From an uncultured Candidatus Competibacteraceae bacterium (GTDB lineage Bacteria; Pseudomonadota; Gammaproteobacteria; Competibacterales; Competibacteraceae), in contig CAIRMO010000096.1 of assembly GCA_903879705.1 (NCBI GenBank), positions 1-40,353 of the forward strand: 40,353 nt of DNA. Reading direction: 5' to 3'. The translations under genes were made by a program, and so were the position numbers. The notes beneath the pieces were generated by a model, which had not been told where the DNA came from, made no database searches, and saw only the letters and a program-made list of their open reading frames with translations. Shown here one piece after another: positions 34,565-40,353 of the stretch. Position 1 is the stretch's first letter. Each line of letters begins with the position of its first letter.

Positions 34565-35572
34565 TTAGACTCGGTAGTATTCCCGATACCAGGCGACAAA
34601 CCGGGCTATGCCTTCCTCAACCGGCGTTGCTGGCCGATAGCCAACGTCCCGCTCCAGCGCCGCAATATCCGCGTAAGTATCCGGCACATCACCAGGCTGC
34701 ATCGGCAACAGATTCTTGATGGCAACGCGATCTAGGCATTGCTCCAGCACCTCAATATAACGCAGCAACTCGACTGGCCGGTGATTGCCGATATTGTATA
34801 GCCGGTACGGTGCGTGGCTGGTGGCCGAATCCGGCGCATCGCCCGACCAGCTCGAATGGGGCATCGCCACTTGATCCAGCACACGAATAACTCCTTCCAC
34901 GATGTCATCAATGTAGGTGAAATCGCGGCGGTGCCGACCGTAATTGAAAACATCAATCGGCTGTCCGGCCAGGATGTTGCGGGTAAACAAAAACAGCGCC
35001 ATATCGGGCCGGCCCCACGGCCCATACACGGTGAAGAACCGCAGACCGGTGGTTGGCAAGTCGTAGAGATGACTGTAGCTGTGTGCCATCAATTCATTGG
35101 CTTTCTTCGTGGCGGCATACAGACTCACCGGGTGATCGACGTTGTCATGCACCGAAAACGGCTGGCGGGTATTGGCGCCATAGACCGAACTGGACGAGGC
35201 GTAAACCAGATGCTCGACGGCATGATGGCGACAGGCTTCCAGCACATTGATAAAGCCGACCAGGTTGGATTCAATGTAGGCGTGGGGATTCTGAATCGAA
35301 TAGCGCACCCCGGCCTGTGCCGCCAGATTCACAACACGCTGTGGACGGTGTTGGCTGAAGGTTTCATTCAGCGCCGCCCGATCTTCGAGATTAGCCCGCA
35401 CTTCGGTAAACCCGGCCTGAGCCTGTAACCGGGCCAGCCGCGCCATTTTAAGAGTCACATCGTAATAATCGTTCAGGTTGTCATAGCCGATGACCTGATC
35501 GCCGCGCTCCAGTAGCCGTTGGGAGAGCGCCGCGCCGATAAAGCCGGCACTGCCGGTGACCAGAATTTTCAT
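34565..35572 (-). CDS. UDP-glucuronate 4-epimerase (short-chain dehydrogenase family)
   Basis: A 335-residue extended SDR protein that most likely converts UDP-glucuronate to UDP-galacturonate. The N-terminus [20 protein letters not shown] has the GxxGxxG motif, followed by [17 protein letters not shown], the stretch typical of the CapI/LpsL group. The catalytic Ser and Tyr-x3-Lys are in ASSSSVYG and [26 protein letters not shown] is also typical. It overlaps the upstream dehydrogenase by ATGA. Its substrate would come from ugd at 16503 rather than from the overlapping gene, whose product is probably an N-acetylated uronate; a dual-specific epimerase is possible. Confidence 0.85.
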   Translation of the reverse strand: MKILVTGSAGFIGAALSQRLLERGDQVIGYDNLNDYYDVTLKMARLARLQAQAGFTEVRANLEDRAALNETFSQHRPQRVVNLAAQAGVRYSIQNPHAYIESNLVGFINVLEACRHHAVEHLVYASSSSVYGANTRQPFSVHDNVDHPVSLYAATKKANELMAHSYSHLYDLPTTGLRFFTVYGPWGRPDMALFLFTRNILAGQPIDVFNYGRHRRDFTYIDDIVEGVIRVLDQVAMPHSSWSGDAPDSATSHAPYRLYNIGNHRPVELLRYIEVLEQCLDRVAIKNLLPMQPGDVPDTYADIAALERDVGYRPATPVEEGIARFVAWYREYYRV

Positions 35573-36846
35573 AGCCGCCCGTCCACATCGCTCGCCGGCA
35601 ACAGATACTTCACATCGAACAGCACCGCCCCCGGTTTACCCAGCGCCCGCAGTCCGTCCGCGCCCAACTCCTGAAATTGCCGGTGGGCAACCGCCAGAAT
35701 CATGGCATCGTAATGGCCCGGTTTTGGCGCAGCCACCAGTTCAATGCCGTATTCGTGCTGCGCCTCCCGCGGGTCCACCCACGGGTCGTAAACATCGACC
35801 TGGGCGTGGTAGTCGCGGAATTCCTGCACGATGTCCACCACCCGGGTATTGCGTAAATCCGGGCAGTTTTCCTTGAACGCCAGGCCCAGCACCAGCACCC
35901 GGGCATCCATTACCGGCATTCGTTGTTGCGTCATCAGCTTGACCACCCGCTGCGCCACATACGCCCCCATTCCGTCATTGACTCGCCGCCCGGCCAGAAT
36001 CATTTCCGGGTGAAAGCCGATCTGCTGCGCTTTATGGGTCAGGTAATAAGGATCGACGCCAATGCAGTGCCCCCCCACCAAACCGGGCCGGAATGGCAGG
36101 AAATTCCATTTGGTGCCGGCGGCCTGCAATACTTCCTCGGTATCAATTCCCAGCCGGTTAAACAGCAACGCCAATTCGTTAATCAGGGCGATGTTGACAT
36201 CGCGCTGGGTGTTTTCAATGACCTTGGCCGCTTCCGCCACTCGGATACTGGAGGCAGGATGGGTGCCGGCGCTAATGATCTGCTGGTACAGCGTATCGAC
36301 GAACATCGCCGCCAACGGAGTAGAACCGGAGGTGACCTTACGAATGGTCGTCAGGCGATGTTCCTGATCGCCGGGGTTAATCCGCTCCGGGCTGTAACCG
36401 GCGAAAAAGTCGGTGTTAAAGCGCAATCCCGATTCCCGTTCGAGAATCGGCACACAGATTTCTTCAGTCGCGCCGGGATAGACCGTCGATTCGTAAATCG
36501 CCACATCGCCCGGCTTGAGCAACGTGCCTACGGTAACGCTGGCGCCGATCAGCGGTCCGAAGTCCGGGCGCTTGTATTCATCGACCGGGGTGGGCACCGT
36601 GACGATATAGACGGTGCAATCGGCCAGGTCTTTAGCACGGCTGGCGTAGCGCAATTTCCCGGCCTGGCGCAGCTCGTCGGACGTGACTTCCAGGGTGCTG
36701 TCGGTTCCGGCCTGTAATTCCTGGATGCGGGCGGCGTTAATATCCAGCCCCACCGTCGGAAAGTGCTTGCTGAATTCGACGGCCAGCGGTAAGCCGACAT
36801 AGCCAAGACCGATAATGCCAATTCGGGCGGTAGTGAGATCAAACAT
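35569..36846 (-). CDS. tviB: UDP-N-acetylhexosamine 6-dehydrogenase (TviB/WbpA type)
   Basis: A 425-residue nucleotide-sugar dehydrogenase. The N-terminal Rossmann motif is [20 protein letters not shown]; the middle has [35 protein letters not shown] and [14 protein letters not shown]; the catalytic cysteine is in [14 protein letters not shown]; the C-terminal part has [14 protein letters not shown]. The [11 protein letters not shown] form and the ERINPGD stretch mark the UDP-GlcNAc/GalNAc dehydrogenase branch (TviB, WbpA, Cap5L) and not Ugd. It overlaps the epimerase by four bases, forming a two-gene unit for an N-acetylhexosaminuronic acid. Confidence 0.87.
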   Translation of the reverse strand: MFDLTTARIGIIGLGYVGLPLAVEFSKHFPTVGLDINAARIQELQAGTDSTLEVTSDELRQAGKLRYASRAKDLADCTVYIVTVPTPVDEYKRPDFGPLIGASVTVGTLLKPGDVAIYESTVYPGATEEICVPILERESGLRFNTDFFAGYSPERINPGDQEHRLTTIRKVTSGSTPLAAMFVDTLYQQIISAGTHPASSIRVAEAAKVIENTQRDVNIALINELALLFNRLGIDTEEVLQAAGTKWNFLPFRPGLVGGHCIGVDPYYLTHKAQQIGFHPEMILAGRRVNDGMGAYVAQRVVKLMTQQRMPVMDARVLVLGLAFKENCPDLRNTRVVDIVQEFRDYHAQVDVYDPWVDPREAQHEYGIELVAAPKPGHYDAMILAVAHRQFQELGADGLRALGKPGAVLFDVKYLLPASDVDGRL

Positions 36847-36934
36847 GGGGGTTCCTCTTGGCGGTTGGGTAAAAACTGAATGGGTTGATCGGCAGTGCAG
36901 TGAGGGCCGGGGTGAGAAAGTGAACGCTGACCCA

Positions 36935-39900
36935 TCAGGTTAATTGCCGATCCGAAAGCAACCCGATTAGATATTCCTGTAACCGGACCCGCAGGGCGTG
37001 GAGTTCATCCAGTCTGGCCAGCGCCTCCGGGATCCGGCCTTCGGCCTGAAGTTCCAGCAGCTCCGCCGCCAGCGTGTGCATCTGCTGATGTAACGCACTG
37101 GTGACCAGTAAAAGCGGCTGCTGCCCTCGACCGGCCAAATTCTCGGCCACCAGCCACGCGCCAAACCGGCACAAATGATGATCCAGCGGCAGGGCATCCC
37201 GCGTACCGTTGAGAAACGCCTCGATAGCCAGCACCCAGGCGCGGTGTTCGACCTCGGAAAACAGGATCGGCAAATCGTCACGCCTCACCGTCCGCCGATG
37301 AAGCCAGCGCGGATCGGGACGCCAGACCGCCAACCAGCCGGGGAGGTCGGCGGCGGGCATGGGGCGGGCAATGCCGTAGCCCTGGGCCAGTTCGCAACCA
37401 AACTGGAGCAGCATCTCCCCGTGAGCCACGGTTTCTACCCCTTCGGCGATGACCCGGCAGCGGAAGGCGCGGGCTAAACCGATCACCCCTTCCAGAATCG
37501 CCAGGTCATCCGGGTCGTCGAGCATGTCGCGCACAAAGCTCTGGTCGATTTTGAGCAGGGTGACCACCAGCCGTTTCAGGTAGGTCAGTGAGGAATAGCC
37601 GGTGCCAAAATCATCCAGGGCAAACTGCACTCCGATCCTGCGGCAGGCGGCAATAACCTGGGAAACCTGGGCCAGGTCTTCCAGCGCGCTGGTTTCCAGC
37701 ACCTCCAGTTCGAGGCTGAGCGGTTTCACTCCCGGATGTGCTGCCAGTCGCGCTTGCAGGGATTGGACGAAGTTCTGCTGCTGCAACTGGCGAGCGCCGA
37801 TATTGACGCTGATCGGGAGGTCCAATCCGGTCACTTGCCAGGTTTCCTGCTGGATCAAGGCGGTCTCGATCACCCACTCGCCGATTTCGATTGCCAGCGG
37901 ATGATTCTCGATCACCGGCAGGAACATCGCTGGCGCCAACAGCCCTTTTTCCGGGTGTTGCCAGCGGATCAGGGCCTCGGCGCCGATCACCGTTCCGGTA
38001 CGCATGTTGACCTTGGGTTGGTAATACAGCACGAATTCATGTCGGACCAGGGCGAGGCGGATCCGATCCAGGCTTTCATGAATCGCACGGAGGCTGCGAT
38101 CCTGTTCGGCATCGAAGACGTGGTAGCGATTTTTGCCCGCCTGCTTGGCCTGATACATGGCCTGGTCGGCCTGGCGCAGCAACTGATCCGCGTCTATTTC
38201 GACGGACTGCGGGTAGAAGGTGACGCCCAGGCTGGCCGATACCTGGAGGACCAGATGGCCCAAATCGACCGGTTCGGCGACGGCAGTGAGCAGGCGGGTG
38301 ATCATCGGTACGCTGGCTTCGACATCGGCCAGATCGGGCAGCACGGCGACGAACTCGTCGCCGCCCAGGCGGGAGAGGGTGTCGCCTTCGCGCAGCAACT
38401 GCTTCATACGAGTCGCCACGGTCACCAATAAATGGTCGCCGGCTTCGTGGCCGTAGCGGTCATTGACTGCTTTGAAACCGTCCAGGTCGAGCAGCACCAC
38501 CGCTACCGGTTGTTCGTGCCGCTGGGCCTGCGTCATCGCCTGCTGTAAGCGGTCGGCCAGCAACACCCGGTTGGGCAGGGTAGTCAGCACGTCGTAGTGG
38601 GCGATGTGTTCGAGGTGCTGTTCGTGCGTCTTGATCGCGGTGATGTCAGAGAACAACGCCACATACTGCTGAATAAGGCCTTGGGAATCGTGTATCGCGG
38701 TGATGCCCAGCAGTTCGGCGTACACCTCACCGTTCTTGCGCCGGTTCCAGATTTCGCCGTGCCAGTGGCCGTTCTCGATCAAGTCATGCCACAGGGCCGC
38801 GTAAAATTCCCGATCATGCCGGCCAGAACTCAGAACGTGCGGGTTGCGGCCCAGCACTTCGTCGCGGCGGTAGCCGGTGATCAGGGTAAAGGCGGCGTTG
38901 GTCTCGATGATCGTCCCGTCGGCGGCAGCGATCAGGATGCCTTCGTGGGCATGGCTGAAGACGCAGGCGGCAAGCTGGAGCCGGTCCTCGATTTGCTTGC
39001 GCTCAGTGATGTCGATAATGAAGCCATGCCAAAGGATCGAACCGTCGTTTTCCCGCTCTGGCATTGCGTTGCTCAACAACCAGCGCACCGTGCCATCGGC
39101 AAACTTCACCCGGTACTCGTGCCGCCACAGGGTCAGGTCTTGCGCCGACTTCTGGAGGGAGGCCACCACACCACCGACGTCGTTCGGGTGAAGCATCGCC
39201 AACATTTTGGCCGCATCTTCGCGGACTTCCTCCGGGCTGACGCGGTAAATCTCACGGATCGCTTCACTGGCAAACGGAAAGCAGGCACGGCCATCAGGGC
39301 GCAACTGATACTGGTAGATCATCCCGGGGATCCGGCTGGCAATCTTCTGAAGCAGACTCAGCGCCTCTTTCCGGCGCGCTTCCGACTGCTTGCGCTCGGT
39401 AATATCGTTAAATACCAAGCGATAGGTGTTGATGCCGCCTTCGTCCGGGACGATGGTGGCTTTCAGATGCGCCCAAAAGATGACGCCCTCCCCATCCACC
39501 ATCCGCAGTTCACAGGACTGTGATTCGCCGGTCGCCAATAATCGCGCACGAAGCGTGTAGTAGTTGTTCTGGTCTTTCTTGAAGATGAACCGGGAAATCC
39601 GCTGTCGGAGCAGCGCGGTTCGGGTCATGCCCAACAGGGAGAGGGCCATGCGGTTGGCTTCCAGGATCAGACCGGGTTCGCTGACGGTGCAATAACCGAT
39701 CGGGGCCAAGTCGTACAAATCGAAATACCGCGCCCGCTCGACATCCAGTTGCATCTGCCCCCGGAGCAGCTCATCGTTCTGCATCTCCAGTTCAATCTGA
39801 TGCACCTGCAAGTCGTGGAGCTTCCGCCGAATTTCATCGGGCGACTCGGCCACTTGGTTTTCCAGGAACGACGCGGCTGATTCCCGGAGGAAGACTTCGG

Positions 39901-39952
39901 CTTCCCGACGCAGTTGGATGGCGGGTTTGGTGTGATATTCCTTGTGGGTCAT
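36935..39952 (-). CDS. PAS-GGDEF-EAL c-di-GMP protein with C-terminal CZB zinc domain
   Basis: From ATG 39952 the protein has 1005 residues (the frame is open upstream to 40051, through a repeat). A helical start is followed by three PAS domains (about 73-190, 208-320, 325-440), GGDEF (about 445-615), EAL (about 620-870) and a C-terminal domain (about 899-997). The GGDEF site is intact ([17 protein letters not shown] at 530-535, I-site REGD), and so is the EAL site ([28 protein letters not shown]). No membrane segment is seen. The C-terminal domain matches a chemoreceptor zinc-binding (CZB) domain: His903 (EHRAW), Cys928 (HHLCRFGAW), His955 and His959 (HQQMH). The C-27-H-4-H spacing equals that of DgcZ. 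Confidence 0.9.
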   Translation of the reverse strand: MTHKEYHTKPAIQLRREAEVFLRESAASFLENQVAESPDEIRRKLHDLQVHQIELEMQNDELLRGQMQLDVERARYFDLYDLAPIGYCTVSEPGLILEANRMALSLLGMTRTALLRQRISRFIFKKDQNNYYTLRARLLATGESQSCELRMVDGEGVIFWAHLKATIVPDEGGINTYRLVFNDITERKQSEARRKEALSLLQKIASRIPGMIYQYQLRPDGRACFPFASEAIREIYRVSPEEVREDAAKMLAMLHPNDVGGVVASLQKSAQDLTLWRHEYRVKFADGTVRWLLSNAMPERENDGSILWHGFIIDITERKQIEDRLQLAACVFSHAHEGILIAAADGTIIETNAAFTLITGYRRDEVLGRNPHVLSSGRHDREFYAALWHDLIENGHWHGEIWNRRKNGEVYAELLGITAIHDSQGLIQQYVALFSDITAIKTHEQHLEHIAHYDVLTTLPNRVLLADRLQQAMTQAQRHEQPVAVVLLDLDGFKAVNDRYGHEAGDHLLVTVATRMKQLLREGDTLSRLGGDEFVAVLPDLADVEASVPMITRLLTAVAEPVDLGHLVLQVSASLGVTFYPQSVEIDADQLLRQADQAMYQAKQAGKNRYHVFDAEQDRSLRAIHESLDRIRLALVRHEFVLYYQPKVNMRTGTVIGAEALIRWQHPEKGLLAPAMFLPVIENHPLAIEIGEWVIETALIQQETWQVTGLDLPISVNIGARQLQQQNFVQSLQARLAAHPGVKPLSLELEVLETSALEDLAQVSQVIAACRRIGVQFALDDFGTGYSSLTYLKRLVVTLLKIDQSFVRDMLDDPDDLAILEGVIGLARAFRCRVIAEGVETVAHGEMLLQFGCELAQGYGIARPMPAADLPGWLAVWRPDPRWLHRRTVRRDDLPILFSEVEHRAWVLAIEAFLNGTRDALPLDHHLCRFGAWLVAENLAGRGQQPLLLVTSALHQQMHTLAAELLELQAEGRIPEALARLDELHALRVRLQEYLIGLLSDRQLT

Positions 39953-40023
39953 GGTGGTATTTTTATCTCGTTTAATCGTTGGTACCTGCGCTAACTGCTG
40001 AGCGGTGAGTCCTCTGGCCCCCG

Positions 40024-40056
40024 GTCGAACCACCCCGGCGCTTCGCGCCACCCCTT
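40024..40056. repeat. Dispersed palindromic repeat, copy of the 30226 element arm
   Basis: GTCGAACCACCCCGGCGC, a TTC loop, then GCGCCACCCCTT. The 32 bases 40024-40055 are an exact reverse complement of 30367-30398 in the right arm of the large inverted-repeat element. A GGCGC-TTC-GCGCC hairpin forms its centre. Confidence 0.75.
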
Positions 40057-40085
40057 GTATGTCTGGAGTCGGCTAAAGTGTAGAT

Positions 40086-40158
40086 CAACGTGGCAGCGCG
40101 ATACCCCTCTGGGACTTGCGATCCCGCTAAGGAGCTTGACGCGCCACGTTGGTTTTTT
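40086..40158 (+). other. Long stem-loop followed by a T-run
   Basis: CAACGTGGC (40086-40094) pairs perfectly with GCCACGTTG (40143-40151), enclosing 48 bases with an inner hairpin GGGA/TCCC (40111-40125). Six T follow at 40153-40158. This looks like the end of a plus-strand RNA, but no plus-strand gene lies upstream, so it could be a small RNA with its own terminator or the structured edge of a mobile element. Confidence 0.35.
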
Positions 40159-40170
40159 CCGTGAACCTAA

Positions 40171-40286
40171 TTCTACTTTGTCAGATTGAAACACAACCTA
40201 TTGATTTCGCTAAAATTCACATAAAGTGAGTAAAATTGATAAAACTTTATAAATCAAATGGTTGCTCGTAATCTGACAAAGTAGAA
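40171..40286. mobile_element. Short element with 17-bp perfect inverted repeats
   Basis: TTCTACTTTGTCAGATT (40171-40187) and its exact reverse complement (40270-40286) enclose 82 AT-rich bases without a gene. It is either a MITE of about 116 bp or the juxtaposed ends of related insertion sequences. CTA lies near both outer edges (40287-40289 on the right, 40167-40169 on the left) and could be a 3-bp target duplication, offset by one base on the left. The transposase frame resumes directly after the right repeat. Confidence 0.55.
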
Positions 40287-40287
40287 C

Positions 40288-40353
40288 TATGTTCGTGGGT
40301 TGATCCAGGCCGAAACCAAGAACATGGAGCGGATGGAAGAGGTCGTTCCCGAT
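40288..40353 (+). mobile_element. Transposase reading frame, N-terminal fragment (cut by window edge)
   Basis: The frame YVRGLIQAETKNMERMEEVV-PD is open to the window end and resembles the early part of IS701/IS4-type DDE transposases (RGLxQxExKNxERMxEVVPD). A stop (TAG, 40282-40284) lies just upstream inside the inverted repeat, so the first 15 to 20 residues are missing. The copy is either truncated by the 40171-40286 element or starts at an internal TTG (40300). Confidence 0.6.

Noticed and set aside
40086-40158. Integron attC-like site
   Set aside because: The stem ends do not fit the RYYYAAC / GTTRRRY core consensus and no integrase or cassette array is near.

Overview
The window reads as chromosome of a GC-rich gammaproteobacterium. 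The left end carries the classic tRNA-Tyr / tRNA-Gly / tRNA-Thr / tuf block, and metG, apbC (mrp) and dcd keep a neighbourhood known from other Gammaproteobacteria. A glycogen-debranching enzyme, acetate kinase, several exopolysaccharide sugar-nucleotide enzymes and many c-di-GMP proteins would fit a glycogen-accumulating environmental lineage of the Competibacter type. That assignment is a guess from content, not a measured identity.

Layout. 1-754: 5' end of tuf, three tRNAs on the minus strand, and a fourth (Thr-UGU) flipped to the plus strand, with a divergent promoter region between. 904-5486: hldE, a FAD oxidoreductase and an aldo/keto reductase, overlapping like an operon and meeting rtcB tail to tail. 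5685-11631: a DUF192 protein, a GH133 debranching enzyme, and two c-di-GMP proteins; the first overlaps the debranching gene by ATGA. 11718-13530: galU, its hairpin terminator, then a small accessory patch with two unknown small genes, a broken gene end and a MITE-like element. 13530-19255: a PAS chemoreceptor, ackA, ugd and manC. 19271-23710: rnhA and, on the other strand, a 1269-residue fusion of topoisomerase III with a RecQ helicase, which is the most striking gene here. 24155-32898: metG, then a large three-module exopolysaccharide protein (GH18-like, NodB deacetylase, GT2 synthase) lying between metG and apbC-dcd, flanked by a duplicated apbC leader and palindromic elements; then dcd and a Uma2-type protein. 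32972-34391: a truncated MFS transporter start and pssA. 34565-39952 (minus strand): UDP-glucuronate 4-epimerase, a TviB-type UDP-HexNAc dehydrogenase, and a PAS-GGDEF-EAL protein ending in a CZB zinc domain. 40024-40353: a dispersed repeat, a structured hairpin, a short inverted-repeat element and the start of a transposase reading frame.

Functional themes. GalU, Ugd, ManC, the epimerase, the TviB-like dehydrogenase and the GH18/deacetylase/GT2 protein together supply UDP-Glc, UDP-GlcA, UDP-GalA, GDP-Man and an N-acetylhexosamine uronate, and probably polymerise and deacetylate an exopolysaccharide. Three c-di-GMP turnover proteins are interspersed; one looks catalytically degenerate in its GGDEF half and one carries a predicted zinc sensor. 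The genome is also rich in small palindromic repeats. Two of them appear to be read in frame inside the topoisomerase gene, and others flank the exopolysaccharide insertion.
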